Assembly: GCA_045645165.1 (NCBI GenBank)
Contig: JAZRIF010000157.1
Span: 1-9,036, forward strand
Direction of reading: 5' to 3'
Length of the DNA: 9,036 nucleotides
DNA from: CAMEON01 sp045645165
GTDB taxonomy: Bacteria > Bacillota > Clostridia > Oscillospirales > CAG-272
Shown: piece by piece, positions 1 to 5,291 of the stretch
Layout: every line of letters starts with the position of its first letter
Position numbering within the stretch: the stretch's first letter is position 1
The notes under the pieces: generated by a model
Seen by the model: the letters and a program-made list of their open reading frames with translations, nothing else
What the model was told of the DNA's origin: nothing
The model's database searches: none
Made by a program: the position numbers and the translations under genes

Positions 1-273
1 GGACTCACCCCCCGGGAGGCCAACGAGTTCATCATCTACTGGCTCCCCCGCATGGAGCAGAATCCCTACAACGTCATCGCTTTCCAGACCGAGGCCTATA
101 CCGAGGGCGCGGCGCTGGAGATCAACCCCAATCCCGATAGCCTGCTCCGCGTGTTCATGGCCTACTACCCCTCGGAGGTGGCCGTGGAGATGGAGCCCCA
201 AATGTTTGAGGGCTTTGAGCGCGTGGGCTTTGCCGTGGTGGAGTGGGGCGGATGCGAGCTGGCGAATCCCTGA
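1..273 (+). CDS. C-terminal fragment of an uncharacterised protein (5' end outside window)
   Basis: The reading frame is open from base 1 to the TGA at 271-273 and gives 90 residues with no start in the window except an internal ATG at 52. I treat that ATG as internal because the residues before it (LTPREANEFIIYWLPRM) continue naturally into the rest. The fragment is acidic and rich in Pro, Tyr and Phe, with no membrane segment. The pattern EFIIYWLPRMEQNPYN, then an FQTEAY segment, an LRVFMAYYP segment and a terminal VVEWGG looks to me like a C-terminal domain shared by uncharacterised, probably exported clostridial proteins. That is memory of the pattern, not a search result. I cannot assign a function. 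The gene has no evident link to purine synthesis: it is separated from purE by about 430 bases holding a new promoter and riboswitch. Confidence 0.7.
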   Translation, partial: GLTPREANEFIIYWLPRMEQNPYNVIAFQTEAYTEGAALEINPNPDSLLRVFMAYYPSEVAVEMEPQMFEGFERVGFAVVEWGGCELANP

Positions 274-306
274 CCCCACCTTTGTGCAACCCCACAAGAA
301 ACAGCC

Positions 307-329
307 GTAAAAAATTCTGCATTTTTTAC
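307..329 (+). terminator. Possible weak A/T hairpin terminator after the upstream gene
   Basis: GTAAAAAA (307-314) can pair with TTTTTTAC (322-329) around the loop TTCTGCA. The stem is almost all A-T and there is no separate U-tract beyond the 3' arm. It lies 34 bases after the upstream stop codon and 34 bases before the purE-operon -35 box, which is where a terminator would be expected. The symmetry would let it act in both directions. Evidence is limited to this hairpin, so confidence is low. Confidence 0.3.
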
Positions 330-362
330 ATCAAAAATCGACACGCAATCTGCCGTCATCCC

Positions 363-391
363 TTGACAAATTCGCGATTTTGTGGTATACT
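363..391 (+). promoter_or_regulatory. Sigma-A promoter of the pur operon
   Basis: A perfect -35 TTGACA (363-368) and a near-perfect -10 TATACT (386-391) are separated by exactly 17 bases. The -10 is extended: TG at 383-384 gives TGGTATACT. Transcription should start near 397-400, only a few bases before the first paired base of the riboswitch, so nearly the whole leader is used as the sensor. The match implies a strong constitutive promoter, with regulation left to the downstream transcription attenuator. I saw no convincing PurR-box-like operator around it. Confidence 0.9.
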
Positions 392-404
392 AATCAAGGA
401 ATTT

Positions 405-546
405 GATTTCTGCGACTGACGGATAAAAGGGAGCCGCAAACCCCGCGTTTGAGGCCTCGGTTGTGGGTCTACCACAGTGGAACAGAAATCTGCAAGGGAG
501 CGTGAGGCCCCCGCCTCATCCCCCATATTTGCCGACCGTCTGGGCA
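405..546 (+). promoter_or_regulatory. ZTP (pfl-motif) riboswitch aptamer
   Basis: Stem P1 is a perfect 8-bp pairing of GATTTCTG (405-412) with CAGAAATC (483-490). Inside it sits the conserved strand CGACTGACGGATA (413-425), followed by an extra arm (431-458) and the P2 hairpin TGTGG/CCACA (462-466 with 472-476), then GTGGAAC. After a linker the 3' domain TGCCGACCGTCTGGGCA (530-546) forms P3 (GCC 531-533 with GGC 543-545). GACGG (418-422) pairs perfectly with CCGTC (536-540) as the class-defining pseudoknot. This matches the ZTP/pfl consensus as I remember it, whose 3' domain usually reads CCGCCTGGGC. The U in place of C at 539 is matched by A at 419, so the pairing is kept by covariation. ZTP/ZMP (AICAR nucleotide) signals 10-formyl-THF shortage, which fits an operon holding both folate-dependent purine enzymes. 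The P3 3' strand is shared with the terminator, predicting a ligand-ON switch. Confidence 0.9.
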
Positions 547-587
547 CACTTATCTCGTCAAGAGCATAAGTGTGCCCTCTTCTTTTT
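542..587 (+). terminator. Riboswitch-controlled intrinsic terminator (attenuator)
   Basis: GGGCACACTTA (542-552) pairs perfectly over 11 bp with TAAGTGTGCCC (567-577). The loop region can extend the helix with a further CTC/GAG pairing (554-556 with 562-564). TCTTCTTTTTG (578-588) follows as the U-tract. The first bases of the stem (543-545) are also the 3' strand of riboswitch stem P3, so the two folds exclude each other. Ligand-bound aptamer should hold P3 and the pseudoknot and prevent termination; without ligand the terminator forms before purE. Confidence 0.93.
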
Positions 588-702
588 GTCGCCTCTCCAA
601 ATGCGCTCGCAGGCAGATCCGCGGTGTTTGTTGCCGCTTTCTCCTACGATCCCATTTTCCGAGGCTCCACGCTTTGAATTTTATTTGGAGGTAATCCGTA
701 TT

Positions 703-1197
703 ATGAAAAAAGTCGGAATCATCATGGGAAGTGACAGCGATCTCCCCATCGTTCGTAAGGCTATGGACACCCTGACCGCCTTTGGCGTACCCTTCGAGGT
801 ACACATTTACTCGGCTCACCGCACTCCCGATGAAGCGGGCGTGTTCGCGGCAAAGGCGAGAGAGGACGGCTTCGGTGTCCTGATTTGTGCCGCCGGTATG
901 GCCGCCCATCTGGCCGGCGCCATCGCCGCTCGTACCAGCCTTCCCGTTATCGGCATTCCCTGTAAGTCCTCCAATCTGGACGGCATGGATGCGCTGCTCT
1001 CTACCGTGCAGATGCCCACCGGTGTGCCCGTAGCCACCGTGGCCATCAACGGAGCCGCCAACGCCGCCCTCTTGGCCATCCAGATGTTGGGCATCGAGGA
1101 TGCCGACCTCGCCGCTAAGCTGGACGAGAAGAAGGCCAAGGATGCCGCCGCCGTGCTGGCCAAGGACGCCGCGCTGCAGGCTGAGCTGAACGCCTGA
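703..1197 (+). CDS. purE: 5-(carboxyamino)imidazole ribonucleotide mutase, class I PurE
   Basis: PurE converts N5-CAIR to CAIR, step 6 of purine synthesis, in the cytoplasm as an octamer of small Rossmann-like subunits. The 164-residue product has the usual family length. The N-terminal GSDSD (residues 9-13) is the phosphate-binding loop, SAHRTP (37-42) carries the catalytic His39 (His45 of E. coli by memory), and AAGMAAHLAG (63-72) and the later LLSTVQMPTGVPVAT segment are class I hallmarks. The ATG at 703 is chosen because GGAGG lies at 687-691 and MKKVGIIMGSDSD begins as the family does. The frame stays open upstream to 463, but that runs through the riboswitch and terminator. Class I enzymes normally need PurK to make N5-CAIR; no purK is visible here. 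It is the first gene after the attenuator. Confidence 0.96.
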   Translation: MKKVGIIMGSDSDLPIVRKAMDTLTAFGVPFEVHIYSAHRTPDEAGVFAAKAREDGFGVLICAAGMAAHLAGAIAARTSLPVIGIPCKSSNLDGMDALLSTVQMPTGVPVATVAINGAANAALLAIQMLGIEDADLAAKLDEKKAKDAAAVLAKDAALQAELNA

Positions 1198-1223
1198 TCC
1201 CGCCACTTTTACGGTAAAATGAA

Positions 1224-1302
1224 CAGATCCTTGGGATCTGCTCCTTCACGTTTCACCCGCAAGCTTGCTTGCGCTCGCACCACCAACGCACATACCAAGG
1301 AG
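1224..1302 (+). promoter_or_regulatory. purE-purF spacer with hairpins and an element complementary to the purF ribosome binding site
   Basis: CAGATCC (1224-1230) and GGATCTG (1234-1240) form a 7-bp hairpin with a 3-base loop. It is followed at once by CTCCTT (1241-1246), a perfect complement of the purF ribosome binding site AAGGAG (1297-1302). A second hairpin, CGCAAG/CTTGCG (1258-1263 with 1268-1273), lies between them. No U-tract follows either hairpin, so neither is a terminator. Masking of the ribosome binding site is possible but only 6 bp long. Confidence 0.3.
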
Positions 1303-1313
1303 AATAAAACAAT

Positions 1314-2738
1314 ATGGGTGGATTTTTCGGAATAACCTCAAAACAGGACTGCCTCTTGGACGTGTTCTTCGGCACGGACTACCATTCCCACCTCGGCACC
1401 AGCCGCGCGGGTATGGCTGCCTACGACTCGGAGATCGGACTCCAGAGAGAGATCCACAGCATTGAAAGCGCGCCCTTCCGCACCCGCTTTGCCCACGTGC
1501 TGGACAGCATGCGGGGCACGGCCGCCATTGGCTGTATCAGCGACGGCGAGCCCCAGCCCCTGCTCATCCGCTCCAACCTCGGCACCTACGCCATTTGCAT
1601 CATCGGCGCCATCAACAACGCAGAGGCGCTGATCAGCCAATATCTTTCCTTCAGCGGCGGTCATTTCAACGCAATGACCAGCGGTAAGATCAACCCCACC
1701 GAGCTGGTGGCCGCGCTGATCGACCAGAAGAGCAGCTTTGCGGAGGGTCTTCGCTTTGCCCAAAAGGTCATTGACGGTACCGCCAACATTCTGCTTCTCT
1801 GCGACGACGGTTCCATCATCGTGGCCCGTGACCGCGTGGGACGGCTTCCCGTGCTGATTGGCAAACGGGAGGATGGCTACGCCGTGGCCTCTGAGTCCTT
1901 TGCTTACATCAAGCTGGACTATGAGGACGAGTGCGAGCTGGGTCCCGCCGAGATCGTCCGCATCACCGCCGACGGCATCGAACAGCTGGCCGAGCCGGGG
2001 ACGGAAATGCGCATGTGCGCCTTCTTGTGGTCGTATTACGGCTATCCCACATCCACCTACGAGGGTGTCAACGTAGAGGAGATGCGCTATCGCAACGGCG
2101 AGATCATGGCCGAGAGCGATGCCGCCGAGGGCAACGCCCCCAATCTGGACTACGTCAGCGGCGTGCCGGATTCGGGTACGCCCCACGCCATCGGCTACGC
2201 CAATCAGAGCCATGTGCCCTTCGCCCGCCCCTACATCAAGTACACGCCTACGTGGTCGAGAAGCTTCATGCCGGGCAATCAGTCCGACCGCCGCAAGACC
2301 GCCAAGATGAAGCAGATCGCCATCCACCAGCTCATCAAGGATAAGAATCTGCTCTTTGTGGACGATTCCATCGTCCGCGGCACCCAGCTGCAGGAGACCG
2401 TGGATTTCCTCTACGCCCACGGCGCCAAGTCCGTGCATATGCGCTCGGCTTGCCCTCCCATCATGTACGGCTGTAAGTACCTCAACTTCTCCCGTAATAC
2501 CTCGGATATGGATCTCATCACCCGCCGCACCATCATGGAGATCGAGGGCTGTGAGGGATTCAAGTATCTGGACGAGTATTCCGACGGCAACACCGAGCGA
2601 GGCAAACAGCTTCGCAAAGCCATCGCGGATAAGTTCAATTTCTCCTCCCTTGAGTTCCAGTCCCTGGAGGGCGTCATCAAGGCCATCGGCCTCGAGCCCT
2701 GCAAGCTCTGCACCTATTGCTGGACGGGCAAGGAGTGA
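1314..2738 (+). CDS. purF: Amidophosphoribosyltransferase-family protein lacking the glutaminase nucleophile
   Basis: Canonical PurF makes phosphoribosylamine from PRPP and glutamine (step 1). This 474-residue homologue has full family length: an N-terminal Ntn-type glutaminase-like domain (about 1-225) and a C-terminal phosphoribosyltransferase domain (about 235-474). The PRPP loop is intact at VDDSIVRGTQ (D350, D351, R355, G356, T357). Fe-S-type cysteines typical of the Bacillus enzyme are present: C235, C380 or C387, C466 and C469, plus C463. However, the N-terminus reads MGGFFGI where active enzymes expose CGVFGI, so the nucleophile Cys is Gly2. Other glutamine-binding positions are also replaced (HRGQEGAG is HLGTSRAG; the VRYAT strand reads ISDGE; AHNGN reads IIGAIN). 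The start is fixed by AAGGAG at 1297-1302. I expect ammonia-dependent activity or a partner glutaminase; a canonical paralogue elsewhere is also possible. Confidence 0.88.
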   Translation: MGGFFGITSKQDCLLDVFFGTDYHSHLGTSRAGMAAYDSEIGLQREIHSIESAPFRTRFAHVLDSMRGTAAIGCISDGEPQPLLIRSNLGTYAICIIGAINNAEALISQYLSFSGGHFNAMTSGKINPTELVAALIDQKSSFAEGLRFAQKVIDGTANILLLCDDGSIIVARDRVGRLPVLIGKREDGYAVASESFAYIKLDYEDECELGPAEIVRITADGIEQLAEPGTEMRMCAFLWSYYGYPTSTYEGVNVEEMRYRNGEIMAESDAAEGNAPNLDYVSGVPDSGTPHAIGYANQSHVPFARPYIKYTPTWSRSFMPGNQSDRRKTAKMKQIAIHQLIKDKNLLFVDDSIVRGTQLQETVDFLYAHGAKSVHMRSACPPIMYGCKYLNFSRNTSDMDLITRRTIMEIEGCEGFKYLDEYSDGNTERGKQLRKAIADKFNFSSLEFQSLEGVIKAIGLEPCKLCTYCWTGKE

Positions 2739-2745
2739 GGGAGCG

Positions 2746-2906
2746 CAAGGGGTTTCACCCCTTGACCCCACCAAAGGAACTTTTGCAAAAGTTCCTTTGG
2801 AATCCTCAAAACACTTAGAAAAATATATACCCCTCGTGAAAGTTCTTTGAATTCCAAGAACTTTCTTCCAAGAAAGTTCTTGGCGGGGTGTGGGGCAGAG
2901 CCCCAC
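2746..2906 (+). repeat. REPIN/MITE-like composite inverted repeat between purF and purM
   Basis: Four hairpins are arranged symmetrically. The first is CAAGGGGT/ACCCCTTG (2746-2753 with 2757-2764). The second is a perfect 30-base palindrome (2771-2800, arm CCAAAGGAACTTTT). The third is a 14-bp stem (2854-2867 with 2870-2883, arm CCAAGAACTTTCTT). The fourth is GTGGGGC/GCCCCAC (2890-2896 with 2900-2906). The two halves are inverted versions of each other: both contain ACCCC(A/G)CCAA(A/-)GGAACTTT-like strings when read inward, so the terminal inverted repeats are about 55 bases and imperfect. No transposase is present and no U-tract follows. This is the architecture of dispersed non-autonomous palindromic elements common in clostridial genomes; multicopy status cannot be shown from one window. 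In the mRNA it may stabilise or divide the purF and purM segments. Confidence 0.7.
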
Positions 2907-2941
2907 GTTACAATAAAAAAATAACCGAAAGGAAGAACATC

Positions 2942-4003
2942 ATGCATTCTAACTCCAAGTCTGAAAGCTACGCCGCCGCCGGCGTAGACATTACCGCCGG
3001 CTACAAGGCGGTCGAGCTCATGAAGGGGCACATCGCCCGCACCAAGAACGAGGGTTGCGTAGACGACGTCGGCGGCTTCGGCGGCTGCTTTGGTCTCAAC
3101 GTGGCCGGTATGACCGAGCCCGTGCTGGTTTCCGGCACCGACGGCTGCGGCACCAAGGTCAAGATGGCCATCCTCATGGACAAGCACGACACCATCGGTA
3201 TTGACGCCGTGGCTATGTGCGTCAACGACATCATCTGCGTGGGCGCGAAGCCCCTGTTCTTCCTGGACTACATTGCCTGCGGTAAGAACATCCCCGAGAA
3301 GATCGCCGCCATCGTCGGCGGTGTGGCCGAGGGCTGCGTCCAGTCGGGTGCCGCTCTCATCGGTGGCGAGACCGCCGAGCATCCCGGCATGATGCCCGTG
3401 GAGGAGTACGACCTGGCCGGCTTCTCTGTCGGTATCGTGGACAAGAAGAAGATCATCGACAACACCACCATGAAGGCAGGCGATATCGTCATCGCTCTGG
3501 CCTCCACCGGTGTCCACTCCAACGGCTTCTCCCTCTGCCGTAAGGTCTTCGACATCGACAACAATCCTCCCTCCCTGTATGAGCCCTGCGAGGCTCTGGG
3601 CGGCAAGTCCATCGGTGAGACCCTGCTGACCCCCACCAAGATCTACGTCAAGTCTGTGCTGGCACTCCTTGAGAAGGTCAATGACAAGGGTATCTCCCAC
3701 ATCACGGGCGGCGGCTTCTACGAGAACATCCCGAGAAGCATTCCCGAGGGCCTGGGTGCCCGCGTCCGCCGCGCCGACGTCAAGGTTCTGCCCATCTTCG
3801 ATTTGATCGCCAAGACCGGCAATATCCCCGAGCGCGATATGTTCAACACCTACAACATGGGCGTTGGTATGAGCATCGTGGTGTCTCCCGAGGACGTGGA
3901 GACCGCTCTGGAGATCCTCCGCGCCAATGGCGAGGACGCTTACCTCATCGGTGAGATCGTCACCACCGAGGAGTTGGGCGGCTCTCAGATCGAGATCGTC
4001 TGA
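2942..4003 (+). CDS. purM: Phosphoribosylformylglycinamidine cyclo-ligase (AIR synthetase)
   Basis: PurM closes the imidazole ring of FGAM with ATP to give AIR (step 5) as a cytoplasmic dimer. The 353-residue product has the normal length. Family motifs appear in order: YAAAGVDI near the N-terminus, VSGTDGCGTKVKMA (ATP/metal region), GAKPLFFLDYIACGK, ALIGGETAEHPGM, STGVHSNGFSLCRK, LLTPTKIYVK, HITGGGFYENIPR and FNTYNMGVGM. These cover the N-terminal AIRS and C-terminal AIRS_C halves. The ATG at 2942 is chosen because AAAGGAAG lies just upstream and the protein then begins like its family. A longer frame from 2888 would start inside the hairpin of the repeat element. The stop is 15 bases before purN, indicating co-translation of the two. 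Product AIR feeds PurE encoded at the head of the operon. Confidence 0.97.
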   Translation: MHSNSKSESYAAAGVDITAGYKAVELMKGHIARTKNEGCVDDVGGFGGCFGLNVAGMTEPVLVSGTDGCGTKVKMAILMDKHDTIGIDAVAMCVNDIICVGAKPLFFLDYIACGKNIPEKIAAIVGGVAEGCVQSGAALIGGETAEHPGMMPVEEYDLAGFSVGIVDKKKIIDNTTMKAGDIVIALASTGVHSNGFSLCRKVFDIDNNPPSLYEPCEALGGKSIGETLLTPTKIYVKSVLALLEKVNDKGISHITGGGFYENIPRSIPEGLGARVRRADVKVLPIFDLIAKTGNIPERDMFNTYNMGVGMSIVVSPEDVETALEILRANGEDAYLIGEIVTTEELGGSQIEIV

Positions 4004-4018
4004 TCCGAGGGAGAACCT

Positions 4019-4654
4019 ATGGCACAGCAAAAAAAGATTGCCGTCCTTGTTTCGGGCGGCGGCACCAACCTTCAAGCCCTCATCGACGCTGAAAAGCGCG
4101 GCGAGCTGGGGGCAGGGAAGATCACCCTCGTCATCGCCTCCAAGCCCGGTGTGTACGCCCTTGAGCGTGCCGCCAATGCGGGCATCGAGGGCCGCGTGCT
4201 GGCGCGCAAGGACTACGACAGCATCGCCGCCTACTCCAAGGCTCTGGCGGATGAAATGACCGCCGAGGGCATCGACCTCGTGGTGCTGGCGGGCTTCCTC
4301 ACCATCATCGACGAGCAAGTCTACGAGGCCTTCCCCAATAAGATCCTCAACGTCCACCCCGCCCTCATTCCTTCCTTCTGTGGCAAGGGATTCTACGGAC
4401 TCCACGTCCACGAGGCGGCTCTGGCCAAGGGTGTGAAGGTGTCGGGCGCCACCGTCCACATCGTCACCCCCGAGTGCGACGCGGGCCCCATCGTCCTGCA
4501 GAAGGCCGTGGAGGTCAAGCAGGACGACACCCCCGAGGTTCTGCAACGCCGCATCATGGAGGAGGCCGAGTGGAAGATCCTCCCCGAGGCCGTGAAGCTG
4601 TTCTGCGAGGACAGGATTACGGTTATGGATGATCGGGTGTTCATCAAGGAATAA
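4019..4654 (+). CDS. purN: Phosphoribosylglycinamide formyltransferase (10-formyl-THF dependent)
   Basis: PurN formylates GAR to FGAR (step 3) with 10-formyl-tetrahydrofolate. The 211-residue product is typical in length. The phosphate-binding loop is VSGGGTNLQAL (residues 11-21). The catalytic triad equivalent to Asn106, His108 and Asp144 of E. coli is N111 and H113 in NVHPALIPSF, and D154 in PECDAGPIV. Compared with E. coli and Bacillus enzymes as I remember them, the loop after IPSF carries about five extra residues (CGKGFYGLHVHE), which I believe is common in clostridial PurN. The ribosome binding site GAGGGAG (4007-4013) sits in the 15-base gap after purM, so translation is probably coupled. 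Its folate dependence links it to the ZTP riboswitch, which reports shortage of the same cofactor. Confidence 0.96.
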   Translation: MAQQKKIAVLVSGGGTNLQALIDAEKRGELGAGKITLVIASKPGVYALERAANAGIEGRVLARKDYDSIAAYSKALADEMTAEGIDLVVLAGFLTIIDEQVYEAFPNKILNVHPALIPSFCGKGFYGLHVHEAALAKGVKVSGATVHIVTPECDAGPIVLQKAVEVKQDDTPEVLQRRIMEEAEWKILPEAVKLFCEDRITVMDDRVFIKE

Positions 4655-4710
4655 ATCGGATCGCCTCTGCAATCTGTCTTTTACGAAAGAAAAAATATGG
4701 AGGTTTTCGC

Positions 4711-5253
4711 ATGTACCGTTCTACTGATAACGAGAAGCTCAAGCTGACACCGCAGAAGATCAATCTTGATATGAAGAGAAAAATCGCTCAGACCACGGTC
4801 AACCCCGTGCTGGCCTATTCCATGCTCATCGTGGCAGGCGCGGCGATTCTCCTCTCCCTGTTTTTGGGCTTGGGATATAAGCTACCCTCCGCGGTGAAGA
4901 TCATTGGTACCATGCTGATTCTGGCCGCAGTCGCTGTGATCGTGGTATACATGTTCAAACGTTCCGCATCCAAGTATCTGGCTTGGGTGAAGGCAGGGAA
5001 GTACCATATCGTAAAAGCAACGTTGAGCAGTATGGCGTTGCACGGTTCCCAAGGTGTCTACTGGTTCCTTCGTACTCCCCGCGTTCCCTTTGACAATGCA
5101 CTCTACTTCGGTAGCCTTGAGCCCTATTACGCCGAGCCCGGAGAGTTGACCCGCATTACCGAGGGCGACGAATATTGGTTGGTGGTTTTCGACGAGGAGC
5201 CCACCTGTCCCCGCATGATCTACCGCGTCGATACCTACGACTGGCGCGGATAA
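4711..5253 (+). CDS. Uncharacterised two-TM membrane protein within the pur operon
   Basis: I do not recognise this 180-residue protein. GGAGG at 4699-4703, seven bases before the ATG, supports the start and translation. The N-terminus (1-30) is basic and hydrophilic. Two hydrophobic segments follow, at about 33-55 (VLAYSMLIVAGAAILLSLFL) and 61-82 (VKIIGTMLILAAVAVIVVYM), joined by a short turn. The following KRSASKYLAWVKAGK is positively charged, so both termini are probably cytoplasmic. The C-terminal 95 residues form a soluble acidic domain with several aromatic residues (YWFLRTPR, LYFGSLEPYY, YWLVVFDEEP) and end in YDWRG. It lies 56 bases after purN and 38 bases before the cyclohydrolase gene, same strand, with no terminator or promoter visible between. 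Codon choice looks a little less G/C-biased than in the purine genes, which may mean insertion into the operon. Function unknown; no purine enzyme motif is present. Confidence 0.85.
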   Translation: MYRSTDNEKLKLTPQKINLDMKRKIAQTTVNPVLAYSMLIVAGAAILLSLFLGLGYKLPSAVKIIGTMLILAAVAVIVVYMFKRSASKYLAWVKAGKYHIVKATLSSMALHGSQGVYWFLRTPRVPFDNALYFGSLEPYYAEPGELTRITEGDEYWLVVFDEEPTCPRMIYRVDTYDWRG

Positions 5254-5291
5254 AACCATTCACATCTGTATCATATCAAAGGAGCATAAAC

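Noticed and set aside
401..590. Guanine/adenine riboswitch, PRPP (ykkC-type) riboswitch or THF riboswitch as the leader RNA
   Set aside because: The purine aptamer core, the ykkC conserved strings and the THF pseudoknot motifs are not seen, whereas all ZTP elements including the pseudoknot are.
463..702. Upstream in-frame extension of purE
   Set aside because: It would translate through the riboswitch, the terminator and its U-tract; the GGAGG at 687-691 and the family N-terminus place the start at 703.
2771..2883. The strong palindromes as intrinsic terminators of purF
   Set aside because: Neither the 2771-2800 nor the 2854-2883 hairpin is followed by a run of T on the plus strand, and purM continues the pathway directly downstream.
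1338..2906. 522-residue minus-strand open frame opposite purF
   Set aside because: Same cause: third-position bias of the purF gene. It also runs through the palindromic repeat and shows no domain.
2888..2941. Upstream in-frame extension of purM
   Set aside because: It starts inside the last hairpin of the repeat element, while AAAGGAAG just before 2942 gives the family-like start.
2714..4672. 652-residue minus-strand open frame opposite purM and purN
   Set aside because: It is a shadow of GC-rich codons: the product is a low-complexity Gly/Asp/Val/His/Leu string with no motif, and the plus strand holds two clear enzymes over the same bases.
5175..5291. Upstream in-frame extension of the IMP cyclohydrolase gene
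   Set aside because: It overlaps the end of the membrane-protein gene in another frame, and a strong AAAGGAG precedes the ATG at 5292.
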